The notes under the pieces were generated by a model. That model was not told where the DNA came from and did not search any database. It was given only the letters and a program-made list of their open reading frames with translations. DNA of 64,000 bases from Psettodes erumei (lineage: Eukaryota > Chordata > Actinopteri > Pleuronectiformes > Psettodidae), in NCBI GenBank assembly GCA_016785225.1, contig JAFBJZ010000888.1, forward strand, positions 438,501 through 502,500, in the 5' to 3' direction. Below, piece after piece: positions 14,169 through 27,620 of the stretch. The stretch's first letter is position 1; each line of letters starts with the position of its first letter. The position numbers were made by a program, and so were the translations under genes.

Positions 14169-14470
14169 AGCATCACAGCGAGAGGGATCTAATAAACTTA
14201 ACATGCAAACATTTAAGCCACATGTCATGATTTTTATAGGACAATTTTGAATAATTACCAGGGTTTATAAAGCTCAGACTAAAGCTCTACTTATTAAAGC
14301 CAACAGCATCATCTTGCTTTAATAAGCAAGTCTATTGTCTTTTTTTACCAAATTAGACAGAGCTGTCAATCAGTTTAATTATGTAGGAAAGACTTCATAC
14401 TGCCTAGGATGAGGAAAGGCCATTCACTTATTTAAGAAGAAGGCTGTGTTATGTCAAAAAAAATGCGTCA

Positions 14471-14800
14471 TGTCAGGACCAATCGTTATTTTCGTTATTT
14501 TCTTGGTGCTTCCTGTTTTATTTTGGTAAAATTTGTCTTGTTGTGTTTCTGATTCCACATCGTGTCAAGTTTCCCTCTCTATGATAATACCTGCCTCGCC
14601 CTAATGTGCTGCACATGGGTCTTGTTGTCTTCCCCTCCCTAGTGTATTTAAGCTCTGTTTCCCTTTCTTTCTGTGGTAGAGCTCTTCACCCCCATGTGAC
14701 AGTTCCAGTGTTATTCCTTACATTCCCTGTGTTTGTTGTGACCCATGCTAGAGTTTCGGCTATTCCTTGCGCTTACTGGGAGTGGAGGATGAGAGGAGAG
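14471..14800 (+). mobile_element. LTR-like interspersed repeat, copy 2 (partial)
   Basis: It begins TGTCAGGACC and shows the same layout as the other copies: a CTTCCTGTTTTATTTTG segment, a GTGTATTTAAGCTCTG TATA-like segment near 14642 and a CTTTCTTTCTG tract. The right end is degenerate. Confidence 0.5.
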
Positions 14801-17800
14801 AAAGTGAGGGACCTATGAGTCAGTTGTTTTGTCATTGCTCAGTCAGCCAGCTCTTCTGCCCATCAGGATAGACGTCTATCCATATGACAGCATGGAACTC
14901 AGATGTCTCTTTAATTCTGTGAACTTGCCTGTCGCAGGGAAGACACTTTTTTCTCCTGAATAAAAACCAAACGTGTTTATCATCCCAAAAGAAACAAATG
15001 TACTGCATGTGTGTGTCTGTGTGTGCATGAGTGCACATGTGTTATTGTGAACGTTTGGAGTCGGTCAAAAGCGGAGGAACGTAATTAGCTTGCCAGAGCA
15101 TCTCTAGAGAGATGACAGCACTTTGCGATTCTTTACCAACATAAATTAGAAGGATCCAGCCTGAGGCAAAGTTAGACACTGTCTTAAGCCTGACAGCCTC
15201 CAAAGCGTTCCAATCATGCCACAGGAGGGCCTGGTGGACAACCAATTCTGCCAGTCATTAAAATGAATAATTTGCATACCCCCCTCTTATTAATTCATCT
15301 ATGGTTCCGACGCTTCTTGAAAAACTTGAAAAACCCATATAATATTATTTTATAATCCCAAACAGCAGCTTTCACTTGAAATGACATTCCGGCCATGGTC
15401 ATGGAAACATCCACAAATGACTCTGAGATGACATGTTGCAGTTGTTCTCCTTGAGTAATCCAAAGGCAGTTAATGGGCGAAAAACTTGCCCAGCACTGAG
15501 TTTAATCTCATTAACTCCAGTACACTGTGTTACTTTAAACTGTGGTATTTGTCTGTGCAGTCAGCTCAGTCTAGATAATATGCCACCTATTTCACAAGTG
15601 GGAGCACAACAAGCTGTTTATGACATCTTGAGGGAAATGTGATGCTGCAATATGGCAGGGCTTATAGATAAGCCTCCCTCCACAGCACCAAGTCAAACAG
15701 GAGTGGATTGGTCTGCAGGCGTTCACTGGCCTTATTGACACAGAGCCTCCACTCTGCACACAGCCATATTCATCAAAGTTTTGACAGAGAGATGGCTGAG
15801 ACAGGGTTTTTATTTCCCAACAGCATATTTGTGTGACACTTAATTCACTGGTATTACCCCTTTATTGGCTAGAGGTCTTTTATTCCTTTATTGGGTCATC
15901 ACAGATCATAGTTTTTTCAAGTAAAATTGCTGAACTTCTATGGATTATAGATTTTCATTCAGACAAATTTCTCATGGTTGTTTGGAGAGAACTGTGGTCC
16001 CTTTTTCATTCCAGAAAGCAAACTAGTGTATACTGGAAGGTTTTCCAGGCTTTGTCAAGTTTCCACATTTTTGGGTTGACTTTCTGTTTGCCCCACATGC
16101 ATGAATGATATGAAAAAATATAATTTCTTTTGAGCCTTTTCTGTTTTATTAGATAGTCTGTGCACCTCAGAAAAAATGTTTTCAGACTTTTTCAAACTCT
16201 TTTTCGGAAACCAGGTGACCCGCAATTCCAACTGACTGCTCCTGGGAGCTTGATCCTGCCAACAGGAGTGAAAAATTACATTTAAGAATCTTTATTTTTA
16301 AATGTATTTCCAGTGTCCCTGGGGATTATAGCTGATCCACTGGAAAATAGCTCAATAATCTGGAAATTTAGATTCACATAATTTTAATGTACAGAACAAA
16401 TCTCAGAAATTGATTTCTTAAAATATGGATAAATAAACCATAGCTGTTTTTTTCATTATGTTTAACTGGATCTTTAACTATAATCAAAAATCTAAGTGTG
16501 ATTATGTTGGGGTGTTTTCGCTGGACTGCAAAATGAATTTAACTTCCAACTGATTCTGAATCTGTGCACTGAATGTCACTGAAATCGTTGCCAAAGACAA
16601 TTAGCACATTGTTATCAAGCAGCAGATTTTTCAGGATTAAAAAGAATACCTCTGGTGACAAAAAGATCTGTAATCCAGATCAGACTGTCTGTGTGTAAAC
16701 GATGTGTTTGTTCCAAAAAACGGAGAGGGTATCTAAATTACCTAATCATCAAGGAATAAAATTTGGCAGCAGTACACACATTGAGCATGGATGAGACTAA
16801 TTTACTAAACATACCCTCCAGTCTCATAATTACATGTAATTTTACCGGCGTAATTAACTAATTTAATTACTACTCCTCAAGAGCATCAATTATTGATATT
16901 ACAGAGCATTCAGATGGCAGGCAGAGCCCTTGACGTGGCGCGCATTCAGAGGGTGGTAAACACATGCTGGCTCTCCAAGAGTCTTGGCCGGCTTCCTGTT
17001 AGCACTCAGTGACGGGACGGGAGAGGTAGCGATAAACAGAAGGAGAGGGAGAGAGAGTGAGAGGAGTAAATGACAAAGTGTTAGTGTGTGTGTGAAGGTG
17101 AACAAGAGAGAGGGCGCCTTCACAAACATCCAGCGTTCCGTCACACAGTTAATTAGAGTTTTGCATCGGCCTCATGAGGAATTTCAGAAGTGGACAAATG
17201 AAGCTTTTTGCCCCTCAGATGGCTGGATGTCAGCCCAGATGTGTTATCGTTCCGGCTACTGTGTGAATGGAAAGCCTAAGATGCTTTTATTTGCATAAAT
17301 AGAAATCATTGTAGAGCCTCTTTCAATCACTGTCTACTGTATGTTTCCATCAGATTCCAGAGTGAGCCCCTGTTGGAAGTGTAGTAGTCTTCACACGCAG
17401 TAGATTTAGTTGTCTATGATTTACCCTCAGTGGAAGAGCAACAGAACATATCAAATTGTGCGTTCATACATTTGAACCGAATCCAAACTGTCTCTGTTTT
17501 TCATTTTAACGAACTAATGCAGCTTGCCATCGTCTCTCCAAGTGAACACAGGTGTGGGTGTTGCTCAATCAGTGATGACGTGCAGTTTTATTGGCACGTT
17601 CTATGTTTGTGTCAGTCTGTGCGTGTATCCATATTCAACATCATCACTGTCCACCAGTGATTATAGGAGGAGTCCATCTGAACAAACAGGCTCGCTGCCG
17701 ACGTGACTGTCAGCACACTCTGGAACAAAAGATGAAATATCTTCTGCTCGATCCACAGCGTGAGCATCCTGCTTAACCAGATACTCACACACACACACAG

Positions 17801-18254
17801 TGAGGGTAGAGTTACCCAGATGTTAATAATCACAAGTGTAAGTGTATTGTAACATAACATGCAACATGTAGATTTTACAGTATACAATATAATAAGCTGC
17901 ACTTGTGGATGCGTTTATATTTGAAATCTTAGAATAATTTTGAAAAGATACATTTTAACACACTTTCTGTTTTTTCTGAGTGTGGCCTTGCATTGCCACC
18001 TGCATTTAATGTGTTGTAAACTTCAGCACCTCCAGCACCCAGTCGTAAAAGGCTTCAAAAATACTGCGCAACTCCTGGGGAAAAAATAGTCAGCATGAAT
18101 AACCTGCCTTTCAGGAAGAGGTTTGAGCAGAGAAAAAAAACAAGCATAAAGTCACTGTTTAGTACCACTGATGTATACTATATGTTGAACCATTGCAAAT
18201 CTACTGCATGATATAGATCTGCAGTGTAGACCTGTTTCAATAAGAGATTTAACC
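14801..18254. other. Intergenic, rich in complex non-repeat sequence
   Basis: Few simple repeats and no clear transposons. Parts at about 15040-15420 and 15640-15800 have the balanced composition and dense homeodomain-type cores often seen in conserved non-coding elements, as does 16780-16930. Octamers ATTTGCAT lie at 15270 and 17289. No coding exon seen. Confidence 0.6.
16780..16930. promoter_or_regulatory. Candidate enhancer: homeodomain/ONECUT-like motif cluster
   Basis: TAATTA occurs at 16827, 16851 and 16864, and ATCAATTATTGAT, a perfect 13-bp palindrome, at 16885-16897. The stretch lacks simple repeats and recognisable transposons. Whether it is conserved or active cannot be seen here. 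Confidence 0.35.
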
Positions 18255-18625
18255 CAGCAGTCCCTAACCTTTAATTCAGACTACTTTTTTTTAGATATAG
18301 ATGAGAAAACTGTTACAATTATGAAGAAAATTTTGTTGTATTTAGAGTGCCAAAAAAATAATACAAAAGAAATAGTCATGAATGAATTCGTCAATACAGG
18401 TTTGTTTGAACCAAAAGGTCAGATACTCTTCTGATTATACAATAATTTCTCAAAGTAATGCAACAGTTTTCTTGCAGTATTCTCATAACATTTGGCATTC
18501 TTAAAAAACTTGTCTTGTCTCAAAAAACTTGTCTTTTTTTGCTTTCCTATCCCGGTAATCCTCTGCCGAAATCCATCTTGCAACCCGATGGGGGGGTCCT
18601 GACAAGCACGTTAAAAACCAGGGGC
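18255..18625. mobile_element. hAT-like MITE remnant
   Basis: The start CAGCAGTCCCTAACCTTT resembles the CAGNGGTTCCCAACCTTTT ends of hAT elements. The right part has CTATCCCGGTAATCCTCTG and GCAACCCGATGGGGGGGTC, which I recognise from a common teleost hAT-type repeat. It is non-coding. Terminal inverted repeats are eroded and no target duplication is evident. Confidence 0.5.
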
Positions 18626-19350
18626 TTAATATAACGTCAAAGAAAAGACCATGTCAGTTGAAAACATATAGAAAATTGAGTCTGATCCAGCAGCCTGAGA
18701 GTGGTTCAGGCTTGTCCCATGTGAGCTGGCCGGCCTGTACTTGAAGTGGTGAGGCGAGGCACACTGAGCCGCGGGGTGAAAATGAAGTGTCTGACATCAC
18801 AGTAGGTTTGTGTGCCACCGTGTTTGTGTGTTAGAAAAAGACAGCAATATAAGTCAGGAGGGAAAGTGCGTTTCAAATGCATAACAATATACCGCATGCA
18901 CACATTTGCGTGTGCGCTGACATATGACTGTGCGTGTATGCGTGTGTGAGTGCCCTGAGCAACTCCTCTGTGCTCTCCTCTCTAATTATATTCATAACAG
19001 CAATCTGAATGTGCAGGGCCCATGATGAATGTGCCACCCAAGTGTGACTTGCTCCTAATAGGATTCTGGGATACGCCAGCAGTCGACAACAGGGCAGACA
19101 ACACCCCACGCCTGGGTGTCACTCACGCACACACGCAGACAAACACGCACACATGCATGGACATAAATTGCACACAGACACACAGTCACATACACAGACT
19201 GTATAAAAAGTTCACATGATTGAGTCAGTGAGCTTTTTTTTTCTTTTCACTCTTTCTTTCTCACTCACTTTCCTCCTCATTATACTTCACTCCCTATAAA
19301 TTTGTAAATCTCACCACCACTGAGAGCTTTCTCCCCAACCGATACAATTT

Positions 19351-19352
19351 GT

Positions 19353-19396
<44 letters not shown>
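19351..19396. repeat. Compound (GT)n(GA)n microsatellite
   Basis: A GT array passes directly into a GA array. Confidence 0.97.
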
Positions 19397-20768
19397 CACA
19401 TTTTGATGAAGTTTCTATCGAGGAAGCATTATACTTTTATAACAGATAGTATTTTATGAATCTCGCGCAGTCCTTGTCAGGAGTGTGTCAAATGATTTGA
19501 CAGCTTTAAATGATCTTTCTCACATTTTTTCAAATGCAAAAATGGTTAAACCCACTTTGTTCTGATTATATTCAAGTAGACCTGCAATTTAAACAAGGGC
19601 CCTCTTTGACAACACAACTCCCTCGCTTATTGTACCAAAGGAGGGAAAAAAAGTCCCAACGCATTTCATTCAGGTCAGTATGTTTACTTTCCAACTTGTA
19701 CAGTTGTTTTCCTCTCATATAAGTACATCATAAGGAAACTGTAAAAAGTAGTATGCACCATATCATGATCCCTGGTTTAGGCACAAAGTTAAATCTACTT
19801 AACTAACAATGTGCAACAAGGTGCTGAGAAAGGCCTGCAACAATCAACATGTGCAGTATATACAGTCTACTAAGAATAGAACATGCTCCAAGTAGCAGCC
19901 CTGCTACAAATACCAGCTTTGTGGTGCTGCCAAAGCTCAGTATTTGTTGAGTCTTTGTCACAAAGGTGTTGACTCTGCATACAGAGGCTGCGGGTGATCT
20001 TTACTGTGCCTGATTTTGACTCTGTCACCATTCCATTGCCATGATCCTTTTTAACTGTACTTTGCAAATGCCCCAGCTTTATTGAAGTGCAATTCAACAT
20101 TGCTGTGTTTTTTTTTTAAGAAATGCTACATTTTACTATAAAACTACCACAAGAAAACAGAAATCGCAAAGGATCTCTCGGAAGCATTAATGTGATGTTC
20201 ACGTAAATTCTTTCTTATTCAAGAAATATTACCATAATCATTACCATATTCAGGATTATAACAGCGTCCCTTTGTATAGGCTGTATTCTATATTTTGCTA
20301 ATATAGCATCTGTCTAATATGCTGTATGTTTGGTACTCAGTGCTTGATTACCATAAGAAAGAGCTAAGTGTTTTCCACCTTCAGAATGAATTAGGAGGCT
20401 GCACCTATTCAGGTATGTGGGGATGAGATCTGAGACTTGAAGTGGATGTATGGGATAAGACATATAGTCAAATAGGCCTTTCCTCTGGGATGCCATTACC
20501 ATGGTGCGATGGCACAGGAGGCCCTTCCTCACAAACACACCGCTCCACATCCATCCGTCAAAGTGTCAGCGTGGTTTCTTTTTTCCTGCCGCCCAAGAAA
20601 TCCATTGTGTGGAAGCAGAGTCCCACAGCAGTGAGCTGTAGTGTCGTGTAGCCCTGTACCGTATATATATCACATATATCCGTCCTGACTGACATCAAAG
20701 CCACGGCTGTTTGATGTGTTGGCCGTCTCCGTTGGTCCCAGATGAGCGGAGGGGGAGTAACAGAAGGT

Positions 20769-20796
20769 ACACACACACACACACACACACACACAC
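20769..20796. repeat. (CA)n microsatellite
   Basis: About 14 CA units. A GCAG/GGCAG short tandem lies just downstream (20843-20858), then CAGGCCCC repeats to about 20890. Confidence 0.95.
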
Positions 20797-22306
20797 GTAG
20801 ATGCAGACATGGACATTCACACACACATGAAGGCATGCACACAGGCAGGCAGGCAGGGTATCAGGCCCCCACAGGCCCCCAGCAGGCCCCTCAATAGGGC
20901 TCTGATGGGCGGTGGCATTGATAGACCATCTGCATCTGTAATTGTATCACGTTGGATTACAGTAAGCGGCAACGAAACACAAAAGAGGCAAGAAGAAGAG
21001 AGAAGGAGGGAGGGAAGAGGGGAGAGGAGGAGGAGGGAAAGAACGAGGGATCAAACCCTCTCCTCCTCCAACAGCGCCTTCTTTCTGCAGAGACAGGTCC
21101 TTATCCTGGAAGAAAAGACTTAATCCCTAACGCCCCCAATTTATCACCTCCCTCCTCTCCTTCCTGGTCGCTCTCTCCCTACCCCTGTCTCTCACCTCTC
21201 TCTCTCTCTCTCTCTGCTGAGGGACAGCAGTGTCTCAGCTGTAAGGCTTTTTGTTCCTCCTGGGAAACTGCCTAGGAGATTGATCTGTGCAAAGACTTTG
21301 GGGTTTACGCACCACAGAGCCAGCGATGTATCAAGATGTATCCGGCGTGGGAGTAGCCATACCTGTCTCATCGAATCAAGGCTAAATGGACAGATGATGG
21401 GAGGGAGAAAGAGCGCCGAAGGTGGAGTAGAGAGGGGGTTGGATGGGGTGGTGCTGCTTGTGTTTTGAAACAAATTAAACAGCAGTGGAAGAAAGGAATT
21501 AATGTGTTACATTCAAAATGAGGCTTTTGGCAAGTCAATCTATTTTTTGTCATCTTTTCTGAAAGTTAAAATTATTCTGCTGGCTGCTGAAGAATATAAA
21601 AGGAAGTATGCAAAAATCTGTCCTGGTATCAGATACAGTATAAAATATTAATAATATAATATAATATAATAATATGAATATTAATTAATAACCAGCAATA
21701 CTGATGAGTGCATCATATTAGCACATATAGGCTGTATAATATATATTATTCACAGCAAAGCATTATTTTCCAAGAAAAATAATCATGGATTCAGAGAACA
21801 TCCCGAAACACAACCAAAGACAATGTCGACACGGCAAACTCACCAGTGCTGCTTGCTTGAAAAAGAAACTGATCCTTCCTTCTTCTTCATAGAAACTTGT
21901 GACGACACAATCATGCAGGAGATCCTAGGTTTTCACATCAAAAAGCACGTCCTTTTTAGTAGATATTTGACTCTGACTCTCTATCTGACCTCTGCTGACA
22001 GTTTTGATGGGTTCCAGCATGGAAAATGAGAGGCAGTAGACACCACACACTCCCATTACACCCTCAAACTTGCAATCTTTGACAAAACAACAGCAACAGC
22101 GGCATAGTGGAACACAAGGGACAGTTGAGCAAAATTACTGATTTCAGTAGATCTATGTACAATAACAGCAACAAATTGCACTTTGCTGGCTTAATTTTAA
22201 TTCCCTCACATCAGCCATGGCTGTAATTAGCTCACTCTGGATTTTACCAGATATGTTTTCCATGAGGGCCCTAAGGGTCACCACTGATAATACTACAATA
22301 TAGTGT

Positions 22307-22731
22307 TGTCAGAAGAGATTTTAATGCACTTTTATTGTACTTGGACTGAGCATTGGTACAAATTAGTATTGCTACTTCATTTTATTTATGTACAGTATTT
22401 CTGAATCTGAAAGAAGAATGCAAAAAGGTAACAGATATTTAAAAGAACTTCTCAGGTTCCTCTGGCAGACTGGCAAGCAAAAGCAAATATCAATAAACCA
22501 AAATAACAGGATTGCAGCAACACAAGGACACACTGTGGAGTGGAACAGGACAGACTGACAAAAACTAAGCCAAAGACAAAGACTTAAATACACAAGGAAG
22601 GCAGGGATCGTTTTTGGACAGGTGGAACACATCAGGGTGAGGCCAAACAATCATACAGGTGAGAAAAGTACCAAGACAGAAAGAAAAGTACAACTAAGAA
22701 AAGACTGTAGACATTTGGAGCAATTTTGACA
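22307..22731 (-). mobile_element. LTR-like interspersed repeat, copy 3 (minus strand)
   Basis: Read on the minus strand, it has a CACCTG segment, TGTATTTAAGTCTTTG (TATA-like), T/C-rich sequence and an ATAAATAAAATG signal, in the same order as the + copies. TGACA at 22727-22731 would be its outer end. Both limits are approximate. Confidence 0.5.
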
Positions 22732-23502
22732 TGAAACCAACCAGCTTAGCTCAGCTGCTTTTTAAACCAGCTCCCATCATTAGATCATGGTGATTAATTT
22801 GCAGATGATGTTTCAAAGGAATTATTACATTGGGGGCCTGCCAGCCTCCTTTGAAGGTAAGGAGATGCCATGAACTGTATTATGTATTATGGTTTTGGTT
22901 GCAAACTCTGCACCATGCATTGCAATTGAATTCATTTTAGGGCCAAAGAGACAAGTGTCTATTCTCTTGTCACCGTCACTACTCCACTCTGGGATAACAT
23001 AGTTTGTTACAGACACTCTCAAGCCTGTGTGGCCTTTGTCCTTGGGTTTACAGAGTGTGGTACTGGGCAGATAATAGCACCAGGTGAGATGTGTCCTGTT
23101 TGGTTGGCAGACTGAGGTGAGGGAGTGGGCTGACCTCAAAGTCTTGGACAAATTGGTCCACGGCTCTGACTTCCAGACCCACACGTAATCCAGCATTCTA
23201 CTTTAGATACTCCCAGCTCTTAACATGGATCGGCCAATTGTTTTTCAATCCATTCCATCTTTGTCGACCCTCTCCAGGTCACAGGTCACAGTTGAATTGT
23301 CATGTGTAAACTCTTCGTGGCTTTTCTACCTAGTGGTACCAATGCCTAGACAAAACTGTGTTTGGTAATTTTTTCTGAATTATTTACTTGTACTCCTTAC
23401 TAGTTTTGGAGTGTTGCTTGCTTAATGTGATTTGCTTGAATTGAGCATGATACATTGGCTCTAAATCTACATGTATGTGCTGTGTCTGTGTGCTACACAC
23501 CA

Positions 23503-23526
23503 CACACACACACACACACACACACA
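23503..23526. repeat. (CA)n microsatellite
   Basis: About 12 CA units. A TCTA/CT-rich tract follows at 23734-23786. Confidence 0.94.
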
Positions 23527-24530
23527 TATCCTTCGGTTCGACCCTTGGTACTGGGCCCACTGCATCATGCAGTCTCCAGCTCCACTGTGTGCTGATGTAT
23601 CTAAGAATCCTATTTTGCTGTTCTATTGTGTAACTGGAGATAGAGGCCCATCACTGAGAGTGCAAGGTCACCGAACACATCAGCACAAAGAGCCCTATCT
23701 CCTGCTCCCTGTCCATGTGTGAAAGTGTGTATTCTCTCTATCTATCTATCTCCCTGCCTCTCTCTCTCGCTCTCTCTCTCTCTCCCCGTCGCTCACGCAC
23801 ACATCCACACACACTCCATCTCTGCTGCAGTCGCTCTCTCTTATTCATTCACTCTACAAGCCCTGAGCAGACAGCTCCTTGAATGCCCTGACCTCAAATA
23901 CGCTGAAATAGCCACAATAGCCTCCCTGACTATGAAATATCAGTCCTCTCAATCTGCACTCAGTGACTCAGAGATTCTACTCCCTCTCCACCCTGTTGTG
24001 GAGAGTGTAGAGAGATGATCACATTGTTAGACTGGGATCATGGTTTGTGGGGTTATGCAGGGAGATGGCAGCAGCACAAAACTTCCCATCTTCATGTGTT
24101 TCCCACCCATTTTTCAGGTCCTGTGTTGATATTAATACCAACATTAGCTAGGTTCTGTTTTTCTATACAATGCTTACATGTCATATGTATGTTGAAAGAG
24201 TTATTAGTTGTGATAACCATTCCTCCTCCATACTGGCTGTCAAGTGACTCCACTGTCGACATAATATCAGTTATCCTCCTGTGGACATGAAGCAAATATG
24301 AGGCTTCAGTAGTCTGTGTTTTTCAAATCAAGTCGGTACTGTACAAAGTCATGGTCCTTGTAGGATGAATGTTTCCCTTGGACAATGTTTCCATGCTGAA
24401 CCACATCCATGGACAAATGTGATCTTGTCGCTTATGGCTCTATTGCTGGGATGCAATACAAACAGTGCTACTAGGAAAAGGGCAGCAGCTATGTGTAAAT
24501 CTATCTTAAATCTTCAGCTCAGCAGGAGGC

Positions 24531-25060
24531 TGTCAAGCCCATAAATATTTGGATATATACATTTTTTGTTGGTTTAGCCTTACATCACTCCAGTAAGACC
24601 TGTGTGGGAGATATAGTGATTTTAAAATATTGTGACCAAAGTTTAGAGATCCAGTAATAAGAGGACAGAGACGCATGAAGTCGAAACTGACATGCTTTTT
24701 TGTAATTTCAAAGAAATCCTTTGTATCTTCCTTGCTGATTCTCCCCCAGACCTTTACTGTAGCCTCCTTCAGCTCTTGTTTTTGTGGGTTTTCCCTGCCT
24801 TTAGTCTGGTCTTCAGAAAATGGATGGCAGTTTAGTCAGATTCAGATCACATAAGTGACCTGGTTAATCAAGACCACGTGTTTTGGATGAGTTTTAATGT
24901 ATTCATAACAGAACCATCACCATGTTTGACAGAGATGGTGCCATGGACCCTGATTGTTTTTTTTCCCCATACTTTCCTCTTTCCATCATTTTGTTTTTGT
25001 GTGTGTGTGTGTTTTGGTGAACTGCAGCCTGGCCTTTCTGCAGTGCAAGAGATTTTATGG
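24531..25060 (-). mobile_element. Tc1-like transposon relic C (minus strand)
   Basis: TGTCAAGCCCATAAATATTT at 24531 matches a terminal inverted repeat of a common teleost Tc1-like family. Decayed transposase-derived sequence follows on the minus strand, including the GACCTTTACTGTAGC segment (about 24751) and the CCATACTTTCCTCTTTCC segment (about 24966). Much of the element is missing and the far end was not found. Confidence 0.6.
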
Positions 25061-26298
25061 CAAATCTTTGGCAAAGAAAGAAAAAAAATCTGCTCCTGAG
25101 AAACAATGACGTCTGTGTACAATGTAAAGCCCTTTCTCCACAGAGCTATAGGATCCTGAGTTTTCTGTCTCATTACACAGCAGAGCAGTCGTCATCATGA
25201 TCATCCGATGGCCTGCAATCATTACCATGCAGCATACATCATTACCATTAATGATCTGCAAAGTTACACTCCGCTCTTCTACTTTGAGCAGTTGATGCAC
25301 TACATAGGATACGGCGCTGCGCTCTTTAATCAAACATGCTTTGTGAGCCTCTTCAGAAATATATTTAGCATCTCTAAGGAATGTGTTTTTTATCTCCCAT
25401 TTTCAAATCCATCATCATTGAGAATGCTCTTAGTATAGAAATCCCAAGTGGAAAACGTCATGGCTGGCCTGGATCCTGTCCACAGTATGTGGGCCAACGC
25501 GTGAGAGGAAGTGACTGTGTGACATAAAAGGGAATAATCCTAAAGACACAATGCATTCTTCTGTTACCAACTGTCTCATGCTTACTGTGTCAGATAGGTG
25601 TTAAAGGTTTTATGTTGTTAATCCACGCAGCAGCCCTGCAACCTAGAAATGATGTTTCTCTGTTACTGAACAGTAAACACATTTTGTAGGAAACTGAGGT
25701 CAGAACAGAGGTCTCATTTTATGAATGAACCCATGAGGCAGTGGATTTATTAATAGGTGTATAAACAGCACAAGCTTTACACTGGAGGTGAGGGTTTGTA
25801 TCCAGGGCACGTCTGTGGTTGGGTGTATCCAACAGGAGCAATTTGGTAGATTTTGGTTAAATGTAAATTAATGTTCTTTCCATTATGTTAACATGACATT
25901 TTCCTGCACTAAAGCAGACCACAGTCTTTCCCTCACCTCAACCAAGTGATGTAACATAACCATAAAAGGTGTAATAATGCTGTGGTCACTGCAATTAAAG
26001 GAAGGGTTTGGATATTTGGTGAACGTTTCACTGGTCCGTTCTGTCTTAAAGAACAGTATCTGCAGCTTGGTAAATACATAAATTAACGACACATCCTCAT
26101 TAGTGTATATGAGTCTAGTGTGATCACATTTCCTATCAAATGTATTTACACTTGTAAATGAGTTACAGAAATGTAAGTTTTAGGTGACAAGGACAAAGAC
26201 ATGGGTCTTCTATCTAATGGATTTAGGCAGCAAACACGAGGGCTTGGCTGGGTTTTTTGTGTGTGCGCATGTGTGTATACATGTTCATGTCTATGGTT

Positions 26299-26302
<4 letters not shown>

Positions 26303-26329
<27 letters not shown>
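26303..26329. repeat. (GT)n microsatellite
   Basis: About 13 GT units in a GT-rich stretch. Confidence 0.94.
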
Positions 26330-27429
26330 GTAGCACTGCAGCATGCTACATAAATATTGTAGTGGGTTCTTAACCATCCTCTGGAGTCTCCTTTAGGCAA
26401 CTGGAAGTGAATAATGCATTACAGAGATGCGGGGAAGATAGTTCTTTATTACAGTTTTGAAGTATAATATGAGTTGCTTGCCTCCGAAACGGTTCAGCGG
26501 GGGAAATGCTGCTACTTATCGTGGACCTTTTTTTGGGCCATTGAATTTTTTTTTTCTCTTTTGATACATATTTAATCACTCAGCACACACACACAACTCA
26601 TACACAAAGGAGCATTGTTTTTTTTAAGTCACAGAACTAACACGTCAATAACATTTGCAAGCTCTGATCAAAGCCAAAGCTGCTGGGGGTTTTTATTTGG
26701 GTTTTTTTTTTTGGCATTTTGGTTTTCTTTCTGAATATCTTTTGTTCACTATTGGTGTTTCCATGGTAATATAAATCATTTTTCTTCCACTTAACAATGG
26801 ATCAAATGGAGCTAAAAACAGAATCAAAGCAGCTTGTGGAGGCAGCATGAACTTTTTCGTCACATAAAAAAGGATAAAAAAAAAAAGGACAGAAAAATAC
26901 AGGAGCTCAAATTCTCCTGTTTTAATCCTGAAGATTCTGATGTCTTCAGACAGTTGAGAGGTTTAGAGAGAAGTAAAAATTACAAATCATATTTGAAAAT
27001 GTCACAAAATCCAGCACACAGTTTCCAGCGCTTATCAAAATAATCTGTGATACATTAAAAATAAATGATATAAAAACATACAAAGCATCTCAGATTTATT
27101 TTTCTACCATTTTAGGATCATAACACGCCAGTGGAGATATGCTACCATCAATTCTCCCAGCCTTTATTTATTATGAGACAGAATACTTCCCACACACACA
27201 CAAACTCACAGTGTGACATCAGATTAAAGCAAGACGGTTTGCACTCAAACTCACAGTGGAAAATAAGTGTTGTGGGTAAATTAACTGCTAGAAAGCAGCA
27301 CAGAGAGTGCGGCCTGTGAGCTGAAACTTACTGTGGGTAGTTGAGGAGATATAGTGCTGAGAGGCCTGACTCTCTCCCTCTCTGCTCTTACGATGTGCAG
27401 GCTCTTTCATCTGGTAAACAAATGTCTGA

Positions 27430-27620
27430 GATCTAAAAGCTTTCCCATAGTTGTTATGCTAACCTTGGAGAGCGAAGCCACCCCATTTGCATTTGAAGGA
27501 GCTAAATATTAGCTAAGAAAGAGAGCGCTCCCATTTAAAGGCATGAGAAAAAGTCTGCTGCCTTTGGTACCTAACCATCTGTGCTGGCTTCTCTCCCTGC
27601 ACTGCAAACACAACTTCAGG
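27430..27620. promoter_or_regulatory. Candidate enhancer with exact POU octamer
   Basis: This complex, repeat-free sequence contains ATTTGCAT (27485-27492) and CTAAATATTAGC (an AT-rich, MEF2-like palindromic core) near 27510. Assignment as regulatory DNA is inference from motif content. Confidence 0.28.

Larger units (their letters stand above)
8471..14470. other. Intergenic, no gene recognised
   Basis: Microsatellites dominate (9.2, 10.5, 10.9 and 12.4 kb), with otherwise featureless AT-rich DNA between them. Nothing here reads as an exon with splice sites. Confidence 0.7.
18626..24530. other. Intergenic, no gene recognised
   Basis: Contains microsatellites at 19.35 and 20.77 kb, a purine tract followed by a pyrimidine tract (20985-21215), an AT-only stretch near 21640-21690 and the minus-strand LTR-like copy. 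An open frame of 123 codons on the minus strand at 22825-23196 has no recognisable domain. Confidence 0.65.

Noticed and set aside
22825..23196. 123-codon open frame on -
   Set aside because: No domain, signal or splice context recognised; kept only as a note in the intergenic entry.
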